From Candidatus Thalassarchaeaceae archaeon (GTDB taxonomy: Archaea > Thermoplasmatota > Poseidoniia > Poseidoniales > Thalassarchaeaceae): 7,178 nt of DNA. The notes beneath the pieces are model-generated. The model saw nothing but the letters and a program-made list of their open reading frames with translations, ran no database searches and was not told the DNA's origin. Positions 1 to 6,523 of the stretch are shown here, in pieces (the stretch's first letter is position 1; every line of letters starts with the position of its first letter). The stretch spans positions 1 through 7,178 of the forward strand of contig JAQXFA010000083.1 in assembly GCA_029250565.1 (NCBI GenBank), in the 5' to 3' direction. Made by a program: the position numbers and the translations under genes.

Positions 1-3000
1 CATATCAATATCTGCCAAGTCACTAATTTCTTCAACTGTTCCAAGTATCTCTGAATCAGGTAAGCCAATGGTCATCCTACTGGTAAGATCAACGCCATCA
101 CTATCACTTGGGGCATCTATTGGTTCCCATGTTTGGCTTGAATCAGTTGGTTGTACATCATTTGCAGCGACCATTGGAGATGATTCCATTTGTTGTGAAT
201 CTGAACTTGGATTCATATGAGCAACGGCTGCATTATTGATTTCTGGTCGCTCAACAGCAGTAAGTGAATGTGATTCAAATGGTAACATTCCACTATTTTG
301 GAAGGTCCATAAATCTCCAATAGGAACTTCACCAGTAAGACCACTGACCTCTAGACGATACTTCAATTGCTCTAGAACTTCAACTGTGCCTTCCAAGCCA
401 ACTGCTTCACCAGTAGTCCTCTGGTCTGACTCAATGTAAATTTCATCTAGCGCGTGCTGAATCAATCTGCGTACCTCTTTTGAAACAGCAGGGAGTGCTT
501 CTGGCATGTGAGATATCTTTTCTAGATGTTCAATTTGTTCACCGGGTAAGCCAAGCTCTGACATTTGACGCAATACTTCTCTGAGGTGCATCAACATCGT
601 GACCGACTGCTCGTAATCATTGAGCAGATTTTCCAAGTCAAGAACGACATTAGATACTGTTTCTGCAAGTTTGTGCTCCAACCTATTCTGAACAGACCAC
701 CGAGTCAACCCTCGGACTGTATCTGCCGTTTCGGGGGCCTGCTGACTTAGTAAATCCATGACTTCTGTAGAAAGTAGGTATCGTGGTGTTTGAGCGACCT
801 CGTCAACAGTATGCTGTATTACTTGCAAGCCACGTTCAACTGCTCTGTCAAGCAAAACTACGCTGAAACCGCGTGAACGAGCTGATGTCATTCGTGATAA
901 TACTGGCTCAAGCATCGCTAATCCAGATTCGTCACCAAGTAAAGCACGGGCCAACGGTTCTTCTGAGAGGCGGGCCCTGATACGATCAGCTTCCGCAATA
1001 TCAGCAAGAGCGAGTTCATGCGCAGATTCGAGATCTTCTGATTGTTCTATCAGCATTCTCAACTCGGCTTCTGATGCACCTCTGCGGGTGTCAAGGTCAC
1101 CAAGTTCACGCATTAGTTGACGGCGTTCCTCCATCAATTCACGTAGTTCTGATTGCAATAGTGTGTGCTTCCTATCCATTTCAGCACAACGAAGTCGTTC
1201 TTCCTCAACCATTCCGCGACTTGAGTGTAAATCTCCTTCTATTGAGGTTAGTTCATCTCTTCGTTGCTCGACTTGACGTTCAAGTTCGTTGAGTTCCGCA
1301 GTTGCACCGCGATGACGCTCTCTCTGCGCCCCCACCTGTTCATGCAATACCCTCTGTACTCTCTCATCATCATCTATGATTCGCCTTACTTCAGTCAAAC
1401 GGGATTCAGAGGTCTCAAGTTCTGACTTTACTCTAACCTCCTCAGCAAGTAATCCTTCTAAGGCGGTGAGCAATTCCTTGCGAGATTCCATTTCTCCAAG
1501 AGCAGAAGCCATCTCTTCGGCTCGTTTCTTTACTTGGTTCTCTAATTCTGCCACTCGGCGAGCAAGGCGTTCAGCTCGAGCAGACTGTTCTTCACCGATC
1601 TGTTCCTTTTCACGAATTTTTACTGTGGAATCATCAAGTTGAGATGAAAGCGACATGCGCTCGTCCCGACCTTCTTCAAGGAGTTCTTGCAATGCTGAAA
1701 GTTCGGTTTTTAGTTGGTCACGTTGAGTTCTTGTATCCTCAACTTTTTCCTGCATCTTAGTACTCTCTTTTTCCAATCTAGCAACATCATTTGCTTGAGT
1801 GTGGATTCGGGCTTGTAACTCTGCAACAACTGGGCCCATCAGACTCTTTCGTGTCGTGCCAGGCAAACCATCAGCAGCCATTGCATCATCAACAAGTTTC
1901 CAATTTTGGCGGCCGCTTTGCATTGATTCAAAACCAAGTTCGAAACCATATAAAACTTCTAAACGGCCTTTCAGTAGGCTTTTTCTGTCCTCGCTCCTAG
2001 TGCGGCATGAGGCAAGGGAATCACAGAAATTACGGAGAGACCAATCCTCAACAGTACTTGAGCGTAGAAGCAATCTCATCGCCCTATCAAGCCTAACGAG
2101 GCGAAGACGATTTGAGGATGAGGTAGCATTTGTAACAGCCTTCTCAATGGAGTTTATTCCTTGGCTACGAATTCCAACAGGAATACCATCAATCAAGGTG
2201 ATTGCAACAGTAATCCCTGCAGTAGGTACCGATTCTAGATAACCTGTGGTTGAATCTTCCTTAGCCATTTTCAAAGTAGAAAGTGTCTGGTCAATTCCAC
2301 TCTTAGAATCTTTGATGGATGTTCCTTCCGGCAATGGTTCACCAGCATCATCACCGGCCAAACCGGATGATTCCGTCTTCAACATTGCTGCAGCGTTTGC
2401 TAGCAATGCGGTGTGGTCCGCCTCGGAATCAGTCCATACTGCAATTGCAGAATCACCTGCCGGGGCGACTAAAAGAGAACCATCAACAAGAGACAGTGAA
2501 GAGGCAAGGGGGCGCTCTTGCCCCATACCTTTAGCAAATGATTCCATTGCATTGAGGTGGTTTTGAACCATGATTGTAAATTCTCCAGAATCAGCAGGAA
2601 GTGTTCCTTCTGTGTGTACGAGCATTCCTTCCTCAAGCGCACATGCCCCTCTAGTAACATCACTCTTTGCAAGTGTTTCAATTAGTAATGCAAGATCCTT
2701 GGTGGGTATATGCCCCTCTATCCTTGGCATTGGAAGCAGAGTCCCTAATGCTGCAGGGTCAACGAATGCCTCAAGCAAACCCCGAGCCACTTGCTCAAAC
2801 TCAGATTGGGTCCAAATTACAGCTCTTGCCCTCAAATCTACTGATTTGGATAGAGTGCGTAATTCAGTACGAGCATCTTCTGCCGCAACAAATTTCTTGT
2901 TTTTACTAGAATCTGCTAACCATCCAGCCGACTCGCCGGCACAAATAAGGCGATGACCCACGGGATTCTTTGCTCTCGGCTTGAAGTAAGTTATCGCTCC

Positions 3001-3084
3001 AAAATCAAATGGGAAAGTTTTCATTTCCACATTCAAATCTATTTCTCCATCAACTGGTTCACCCATTGGTAGTTCAAACATCAT
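1..3084 (-). CDS. Giant coiled-coil protein with N-terminal Roadblock/LC7-like domain (C-terminus beyond window)
   Basis: I read this frame codon by codon from 3084 to base 1 and found no stop: 1,028 codons, still open at the left edge. Residues 1–127 are a mixed region I do not recognise. Residues about 128–237 fit a Roadblock/LC7 fold: a leading helix, a hydrophobic strand pair (ACALEEGMLVHTEG), a long helix, then SLSLVDGSLLVAPAG and AIAVWT strands and a closing helix. Residues about 238–418 are unassigned. Residues about 420–705 are dense in Glu, Arg, Lys, Gln and Leu with few Gly or Pro, typical of a long coiled coil. Residues 706–940 look helical, and the rest is a Ser/Asp/Glu/Pro-rich, probably disordered tail. 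There is no signal peptide, membrane segment or Walker A motif, which argues against an SMC ATPase. It starts one base after the upstream Roadblock gene. Tandem ATGs lie at 3084 and 3081; GAGGTG spacing favours 3081. A scaffold or cytoskeletal role is inference only. Confidence 0.85.
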   Translation of the reverse strand, partial: MMFELPMGEPVDGEIDLNVEMKTFPFDFGAITYFKPRAKNPVGHRLICAGESAGWLADSSKNKKFVAAEDARTELRTLSKSVDLRARAVIWTQSEFEQVARGLLEAFVDPAALGTLLPMPRIEGHIPTKDLALLIETLAKSDVTRGACALEEGMLVHTEGTLPADSGEFTIMVQNHLNAMESFAKGMGQERPLASSLSLVDGSLLVAPAGDSAIAVWTDSEADHTALLANAAAMLKTESSGLAGDDAGEPLPEGTSIKDSKSGIDQTLSTLKMAKEDSTTGYLESVPTAGITVAITLIDGIPVGIRSQGINSIEKAVTNATSSSNRLRLVRLDRAMRLLLRSSTVEDWSLRNFCDSLASCRTRSEDRKSLLKGRLEVLYGFELGFESMQSGRQNWKLVDDAMAADGLPGTTRKSLMGPVVAELQARIHTQANDVARLEKESTKMQEKVEDTRTQRDQLKTELSALQELLEEGRDERMSLSSQLDDSTVKIREKEQIGEEQSARAERLARRVAELENQVKKRAEEMASALGEMESRKELLTALEGLLAEEVRVKSELETSESRLTEVRRIIDDDERVQRVLHEQVGAQRERHRGATAELNELERQVEQRRDELTSIEGDLHSSRGMVEEERLRCAEMDRKHTLLQSELRELMEERRQLMRELGDLDTRRGASEAELRMLIEQSEDLESAHELALADIAEADRIRARLSEEPLARALLGDESGLAMLEPVLSRMTSARSRGFSVVLLDRAVERGLQVIQHTVDEVAQTPRYLLSTEVMDLLSQQAPETADTVRGLTRWSVQNRLEHKLAETVSNVVLDLENLLNDYEQSVTMLMHLREVLRQMSELGLPGEQIEHLEKISHMPEALPAVSKEVRRLIQHALDEIYIESDQRTTGEAVGLEGTVEVLEQLKYRLEVSGLTGEVPIGDLWTFQNSGMLPFESHSLTAVERPEINNAAVAHMNPSSDSQQMESSPMVAANDVQPTDSSQTWEPIDAPSDSDGVDLTSRMTIGLPDSEILGTVEEISDLADIDM

Positions 3085-3085
3085 A

Positions 3086-3436
3086 TCACCTCAATAAATC
3101 CTCTATTACACTCGTTCTCGCTCGCACTTCATGCCTTAGTCTACCAATATTGGCTGTGCCTTGACTAGAGACAAAGAGAGAAAATCCACCTGATAGTGGA
3201 GCTATGATGATATTCCCGGATTCTGATTCCACCCAGAACTGTTGCAAATCACCTATGCTTGCTTGTGAGGAGGCTCGGCCCATCTCCCTTAGAGAATCTG
3301 AAAGACCGTGTGAAATTTCTAACCCCTTCAATTCAGGAGTCAGGAAGGTGGCTATTTCGTTCATGTCCGCATCAACGACTGCTGCTGCTTGAACGCCATC
3401 AATACGTCCGAATGTAGCCAGTAATCTCTGTAGCAT
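3086..3436 (-). CDS. Roadblock/LC7 domain protein
   Basis: This 116-residue protein is essentially one Roadblock/LC7 domain, the family of small dimeric proteins (MglB and archaeal or dynein light-chain relatives) that often bind or regulate Ras-like GTPases. It opens with a helix (MLQRLLATFGRIDGVQ), followed by the AAAVVDADMNEIATF strand hairpin, a long helix with SDSLREMGRASSQAS, the strands QFWVESESGNIIIAPLSGG and FSLFVSS, and a final helix ANIGRLRHEVRA. The frame can be extended to an ATG at 3457 or GTG at 3460, adding 7 or 8 residues. I chose the ATG at 3436 because GGGAG lies 5 bases before it and because family members usually begin at this helix. It is first in a two-gene unit whose second product carries another Roadblock-like domain, so hetero-pairing between the two is plausible. 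Family confidence is high; cellular role unknown. Confidence 0.88.
   Translation of the reverse strand: MLQRLLATFGRIDGVQAAAVVDADMNEIATFLTPELKGLEISHGLSDSLREMGRASSQASIGDLQQFWVESESGNIIIAPLSGGFSLFVSSQGTANIGRLRHEVRARTSVIEDLLR
3087..3092 (-). promoter_or_regulatory. Shine-Dalgarno site for the giant coiled-coil gene
   Basis: GAGGTG on the minus strand sits inside the last codons of the Roadblock gene. It is 2 bases from the ATG at 3084 and 5 bases from the ATG at 3081, so the second ATG is probably the one used. The stop codon at 3088–3086 lies within the site and only one base separates it from the first ATG, which implies translational coupling. Confidence 0.7.
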
Positions 3437-3441
3437 GTCCA

Positions 3442-3446
3442 CTCCC
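3442..3446 (-). promoter_or_regulatory. Shine-Dalgarno site deciding the Roadblock gene start
   Basis: GGGAG on the minus strand is 5 bases upstream of the ATG at 3436. The alternative starts at 3457 and 3460 lack a comparably placed site. This supports the shorter protein, though it does not prove it. Confidence 0.55.
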
Positions 3447-3491
3447 TGAAAATACATCACGTCGCCTACGCCTTCAAGAGGTTTTGCGCGT

Positions 3492-3510
3492 CCGGCCCCT
3501 AAAGGGCCGG
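3492..3510. promoter_or_regulatory. Perfect GC-rich hairpin/dyad in divergent spacer
   Basis: CCGGCCC at 3492–3498 and GGGCCGG at 3504–3510 form a perfect 7-bp stem, all G:C, with a 5-base loop (ctaaa). It lies 56 bp upstream of the chosen Roadblock start, beside markedly AT-rich sequence. In the minus-strand direction it could be a 5' leader hairpin or an operator. In the plus direction it is followed only by TTT, so it is a poor terminator. Function is unknown. Confidence 0.6.
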
Positions 3511-3594
3511 TTTGGGTAGTAAAATCAATTCGCCAACTGAAAAATCAGAATTCTAGCGATTTGGAGTGTTTTTTCACATGCAATGCGCCCATTA

Positions 3595-3696
3595 TTTCAT
3601 TGAAAAAAAACAAATTTCTAATGAGTGAGTTTTCAATTGAAAAAAGTAAATTTCAATTGAAATATTCAGTAATCACTTGACACACTCATTTGAAAA
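3595..3696. promoter_or_regulatory. Cluster of TTTCA/TGAAA palindromes (putative operator array)
   Basis: Two 14-bp perfect palindromes share the core TTTCAATTGAAA: 3630–3643 (TTTTCAATTGAAAA) and 3650–3663 (ATTTCAATTGAAAT). Their centres are exactly 20 bp apart, close to two helical turns. A third, 11-bp odd-length copy TTTCATTGAAA is at 3595–3605, and TCATTTGAAAA at 3686–3696 differs by one base from TCAATTGAAAA in the first palindrome. This arrangement suggests cooperative binding of a dimeric regulator on one face of the DNA. It lies nearer the tRNA thiolase gene (start 3721), but the spacer is divergent, so either unit could be the target. The regulator is not identifiable. Confidence 0.6.
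3660..3668 (+). promoter_or_regulatory. Possible archaeal TATA box for the tRNA thiolase gene
   Basis: AAATATTCA, directly at the end of the second palindrome, is the best TATA-like stretch between the array and the start at 3721. Transcription would then start near 3690, giving a leader of about 30 bases. Archaeal TATA boxes are degenerate and the surrounding DNA is AT-rich, so this is a weak call. If right, a protein bound at 3650–3663 would compete with TBP/TFB. Confidence 0.3.
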
Positions 3697-3720
3697 CAAA
3701 CGGCTGAGTGGCTCAAATCA

Positions 3721-4740
3721 ATGAGTGCAATCACTGTTGCAACTTGCAGCCGCTGTCAAAGCCAAGCGGTGATTCATCAACGATACAGTGGAGTTCACCT
3801 CTGTCATCGCCACCTCGAGGACTCCATTCGTAAGCGGACATCCAAAGCAATGCGCGAACAATTAAAACTTCCAAAAAATGCTAGAAAAGAAGATGGTTCG
3901 CCAAGGATAATTCTTGTCTGTATTTCTGGCGGAAAGGATTCAGCAGTCCTCCTTGATATGATGGTCAAAATTTTAGGGCCAAGAAGAGACATTGAATTGG
4001 TAGCAGGAACTGTTGACGAAGGCATTGATGGATACCGCGCACCCTCAATGATGAAAGCGCTTGAACTTGCTGAAAGCCATGGGATCAGAGTTGAAACCAT
4101 ATCTTATCCCGAACTTGATTTCTCTCGTATGGATGAAGTTGTTGACATGATGGATGATTTAGCATCTGCAAACAAAGAGGCAAATGGTCTCAAAGCCTGC
4201 TCATACTGCGGAGTATTTCGCCGTCAAGGATTGAATGAGTTGGCGAAGCGAGTTGGTGCAGAATGGATGGCGCTTGGCCACAACTTGGACGACACCGCAC
4301 AAACGATTCTGATGAATTTACAAAAAGGTGAGATAGACAGAACAATCAGGTTGGCCCCGCACACATGGGCTCCAATCGATGGACTAGTGCCACGAATAGT
4401 ACCTCTAAGATGGGTCCCCGAGCAAGAAATCCATGCTTATGCACAGGGTGCTGAATTACCCATTTACCATGGTGATTGCCCCCATGCCCCTGGTGCTTTA
4501 CGACAAAGGAGTAGAGATATGATCGCCCGGCTAGAACAAGATGTCCCTGGAACGCGACACGGACTTGTTCACTCAATGGATGCAATTAGGAAATTGCAAA
4601 TAGAAGCGAAAGGAACACCTCTTACAACCGAATGGGCGAGTGATCGAATGCACCATTGTGAAAGATGTGGGGAAGCAACAAGCAATCCAGTTTGTCAAGC
4701 TTGTAAAATGCGCGGATGGATATCTGACCTCAAAGATTGA
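3721..4740 (+). CDS. ttuA: TtuA/Ncs6 (CTU1)-family tRNA 2-thiouridine synthase
   Basis: This 339-residue cytoplasmic enzyme belongs to the PP-loop ATPases that adenylate a tRNA uridine and replace its 2-oxygen with sulfur. In order: an N-terminal zinc knuckle (C9, C12, C28, H31); the PP-loop SGGKDS at 69–74, which binds ATP; the CSYC pair C160/C163 and later C253 in GDCPHA, the three cysteines that hold a 4Fe-4S cluster in TtuA-type enzymes; the conserved GHNLDDTAQT at 186–195; and a C-terminal knuckle (C313, C316, C325, C328). All expected residues are present and the length is usual. Both zinc knuckles exclude TilS. Whether the target is U54 (TtuA) or wobble U34 (NcsA/CTU1) cannot be decided from sequence alone, so the symbol is provisional. 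No sulfur-carrier gene is adjacent. The ATG at 3721 has no good Shine-Dalgarno site. It converges on the pyr operon with a 4-bp gap. Confidence 0.93.
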   Translation: MSAITVATCSRCQSQAVIHQRYSGVHLCHRHLEDSIRKRTSKAMREQLKLPKNARKEDGSPRIILVCISGGKDSAVLLDMMVKILGPRRDIELVAGTVDEGIDGYRAPSMMKALELAESHGIRVETISYPELDFSRMDEVVDMMDDLASANKEANGLKACSYCGVFRRQGLNELAKRVGAEWMALGHNLDDTAQTILMNLQKGEIDRTIRLAPHTWAPIDGLVPRIVPLRWVPEQEIHAYAQGAELPIYHGDCPHAPGALRQRSRDMIARLEQDVPGTRHGLVHSMDAIRKLQIEAKGTPLTTEWASDRMHHCERCGEATSNPVCQACKMRGWISDLKD

Positions 4741-4744
4741 ATCT

Positions 4745-5107
4745 TTAGAATGTGCAGTGATCAGGTGCTGAAAACCAACGCATCCTTCGCTTTGCAATGA
4801 AACGATAAACAACGTCTCGAATTGGTAGGGGTATTAGCCAAGAGAACGCCATTGGCCTCCACCACCACCGTAAGTAATTAGAAAGTCTGACAATTGCTGC
4901 AGAGCGAATATATGACTTACCGTTTTTGAACAAGTAAACAGTATCAGCGTTTTGTTGCTTTTCAGGCAGAGTTGAAATCAATTTTTTGCCTTCTTCTGAC
5001 TCAATTGCAAGGATTCTGAGTGATTTGTTAGGAGAAATTCTCGGCTGTAAAAACATGGCACCGCGGTTACACAAACCGCAGTCACCATCTAACAGAAGTG
5101 TATCCAT
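4745..5107 (-). CDS. DCC family (DUF393) thiol-disulfide oxidoreductase-like protein
   Basis: This 120-residue protein begins MDTLLLDGDCGLCNRG, the hallmark of the DCC/DUF393 family, whose D-x-x-C-x-x-C motif (here D7, C10, C13) resembles a thioredoxin-fold redox site. Other family features are DTVYLFKNGKSYIRSAA in the middle and a C-terminal IPLPIRDVVYRFIAKRR segment followed by WF and a late Cys (C118). A Trp-rich stretch (WWW) precedes the last helix. The open frame extends upstream to a GTG at 5164, but that would overlap pyrI by 41 bases and put unrelated sequence before the motif, so I chose the ATG at 5107. No Shine-Dalgarno site is evident. It lies 16 bp after pyrI and is probably the third gene of that operon. 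The family's substrate is not established, and a link to PyrI cysteines is speculative. Confidence 0.82.
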   Translation of the reverse strand: MDTLLLDGDCGLCNRGAMFLQPRISPNKSLRILAIESEEGKKLISTLPEKQQNADTVYLFKNGKSYIRSAAIVRLSNYLRWWWRPMAFSWLIPLPIRDVVYRFIAKRRMRWFSAPDHCTF

Positions 5108-5123
5108 GGAATTAAAGAAAAAC

Positions 5124-5591
5124 TCACAACAAATTGTCGATAATTGCATCCATGTCTTGGGCACGGCAGCAGTAATGGCAACGCAATTGTAATGGGTCCA
5201 CTGAAATCACTGTCAATCTATGTGATTGTGGTTCACGATTCCCGTGAGTGATGCAGTTTGAGTATGTGCATTTTGCCACATTTACTAGTTCCTTTTGGGC
5301 CTCTACAGTACGTTTCTTTGCGACTGAATAATTGCGGATGATGGCAACGGATGCATGTGGGGCAATGATGCTTAATCGGTCAAGTTCTTCTTGAGTTAAT
5401 TCTCGGTCCTCAACCTTGATGATATCCTTTGCACTATATTTTCCAGATGGGACATTCATCACTAAAGAAACTGGATTTGAGTTTTTTCCGGAGATTCTCA
5501 ACATGCGTAGGACTTTCAACGCTGCTCCTGCCGGAATGTGGTCAATCACTGAGCCATTACAAATGGCTGTAACTCTGCGCATCTCACTCAT
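5124..5591 (-). CDS. pyrI: Aspartate carbamoyltransferase regulatory subunit
   Basis: PyrI is the non-catalytic chain that joins PyrB trimers into the allosteric holoenzyme and binds nucleotide effectors. The 155-residue length is normal for the family. Residues 1–100 form the allosteric domain, including the IDHIPAGAALKVLRML segment and the nucleotide-pocket stretch NPVSLVMNVPSGKYSAKDIIKVE. Residues 101–155 are the zinc domain: C108, C113, C138 and C141 match the four structural zinc ligands of the E. coli protein almost position for position. A fifth cysteine, C142, immediately follows the last ligand (RCHYCCR). The ATG overlaps the pyrB stop in an ATGA arrangement and is preceded by GGAGGTG at 5-base spacing, so the start is well supported; M4 is a less likely alternative. 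Co-translation with pyrB fits assembly of one complex. Confidence 0.97.
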   Translation of the reverse strand: MSEMRRVTAICNGSVIDHIPAGAALKVLRMLRISGKNSNPVSLVMNVPSGKYSAKDIIKVEDRELTQEELDRLSIIAPHASVAIIRNYSVAKKRTVEAQKELVNVAKCTYSNCITHGNREPQSHRLTVISVDPLQLRCHYCCRAQDMDAIIDNLL

Positions 5592-6523
5592 TTGCCCACC
5601 TCCTTAGAAATATCTACTCCAAACAAAAAGCAAAGTAAGGCCATCCGAGCCACCACGCCATTGAATGCTTGATCAAAGTAAGCTGCGTGTGGAGTATTAT
5701 CGACATTAGGGTGAATCTCATCAACCCTAGGAAGTGGGTGCATGATAATCATTGATTCTTTTACATCTTTCAAGTCCTTACGGCTCAATTTGTAAATGCC
5801 AGCGACTTTCAGATACTCATCTTCATCAGGGAATCTTTCTTTCTGAATTCTAGTCATATAGATTACATCAGCACTTGGAAGGTTTGACACTAGGTCTTCT
5901 GAAACAGTGATGTTTGCACCACTAGCTTTCAAGTCCTCAATTATCTCATCTGGCATACTCAATGCAGGAGGTGCAATGAAAGTCAAATTTGCTCCAAATC
6001 GAGAGAGAGCATGTGAAAGACTGTGGACAGTTCGACCATAACGCAAATCACCAACCATCACTACATTGAGATTTAGTTTCCCGTGGGCTTGTTTTATGGT
6101 GAACAAATCAAGCAGAGTTTGGGTGGGATGGTGGCCTGCACCATCGCCGCCATTTAGGATAGGAATATCGCAAGCGTCGGCTGCATATTGGGCCGCACCT
6201 TGGCGCGGATGACGTAGAACCGCAACGTCACAATAGCCGTCAACCATCTTCATTGTGTCAAAAAGCGTCTCACCCTTGGTAACTGACGACGAGGCGAGGG
6301 CGCCGAGATTGACAACATTGCCGCCGAGACGCTTCATTGCTGTCTCAAATGACATCCTTGTACGAGTGCTTGGTTCAAAGAACATATTGCCGAGCAGTTT
6401 GCCTTCTAGCAACGGTAAATAGACGTCTCCTTTCGCTGCCGGAAGCAATTTTTCAGCATCTTTTAGGAGTGCTTCAATCTGCTCATTTGTCAAGTCATCC
6501 ATGGTGATGAGGTCGTCCGCCAT
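5588..6523 (-). CDS. pyrB: Aspartate carbamoyltransferase catalytic subunit
   Basis: PyrB condenses carbamoyl phosphate with L-aspartate to N-carbamoyl-L-aspartate, the committed step of pyrimidine synthesis, in the cytoplasm. The 311-residue length is typical. The carbamoyl phosphate site FFEPSTRTR carries S52, T53, R54 and T55. The 80s loop, which reaches into the neighbouring chain, has S80 and K83 (SVTKGE). R104, H132 and Q135 (HHPTQ), R164 (LRYGRTVHS), R225 and Q227 (TRIQKERF) and HPLPR at 262–266 complete the active site, so the enzyme should be active. The start is constrained by an in-frame TAG 15 bases upstream. AAGGAG abuts the ATG with no spacer, too close for an ordinary Shine-Dalgarno site, so a very short leader or leaderless initiation is possible; M8 (6502) is a weaker alternative. 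It leads the pyrB–pyrI–DCC operon and is divergent from the heptose kinase. Confidence 0.97.
   Translation of the reverse strand: MADDLITMDDLTNEQIEALLKDAEKLLPAAKGDVYLPLLEGKLLGNMFFEPSTRTRMSFETAMKRLGGNVVNLGALASSSVTKGETLFDTMKMVDGYCDVAVLRHPRQGAAQYAADACDIPILNGGDGAGHHPTQTLLDLFTIKQAHGKLNLNVVMVGDLRYGRTVHSLSHALSRFGANLTFIAPPALSMPDEIIEDLKASGANITVSEDLVSNLPSADVIYMTRIQKERFPDEDEYLKVAGIYKLSRKDLKDVKESMIIMHPLPRVDEIHPNVDNTPHAAYFDQAFNGVVARMALLCFLFGVDISKEVGK
5597..5603 (-). promoter_or_regulatory. Strong Shine-Dalgarno site for pyrI
   Basis: GGAGGTG on the minus strand, 5 bases before the pyrI ATG, is encoded inside the last codons of pyrB (…EVGK stop). With the 4-base ATGA overlap it points to coupled translation with independent re-initiation capacity. 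Confidence 0.85.

Noticed and set aside
1799..2956. Chain of plus-strand open frames (1799–2242, 2246–2566, 2570–2956) opposite the giant gene
   Set aside because: They lie entirely antisense to an uninterrupted 1,028-codon frame, have no recognisable domains or ribosome sites, and read as Ser/Arg-rich mirror translations of coiled-coil codons.
1..3084. SMC/Rad50-type chromosome ATPase
   Set aside because: The long coiled coil invites this label, but there is no Walker A motif in the N-terminal region; a Roadblock-like domain is there instead.
3595..3696. CRISPR array or replication-origin iterons
   Set aside because: Repeats are only 11–14 bp, few, palindromic and unevenly spaced, without uniform spacers, cas genes or an initiator gene nearby.
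3721..4740. tRNA(Ile)-lysidine synthase (TilS)
   Set aside because: The PP-loop is shared, but the paired zinc knuckles and the C160/C163/C253 cluster cysteines are features of the TtuA/Ncs6 family.
5108..5164. N-terminal extension of the DCC protein to a GTG at 5164
   Set aside because: It would overlap pyrI by 41 bases, has no ribosome site, and adds residues absent from the family, whose members begin just before the D-x-x-C-x-x-C motif.
4985..5192. Plus-strand frame at 4986–5192
   Set aside because: It is antisense to the DCC and pyrI genes and shows no recognisable protein features.
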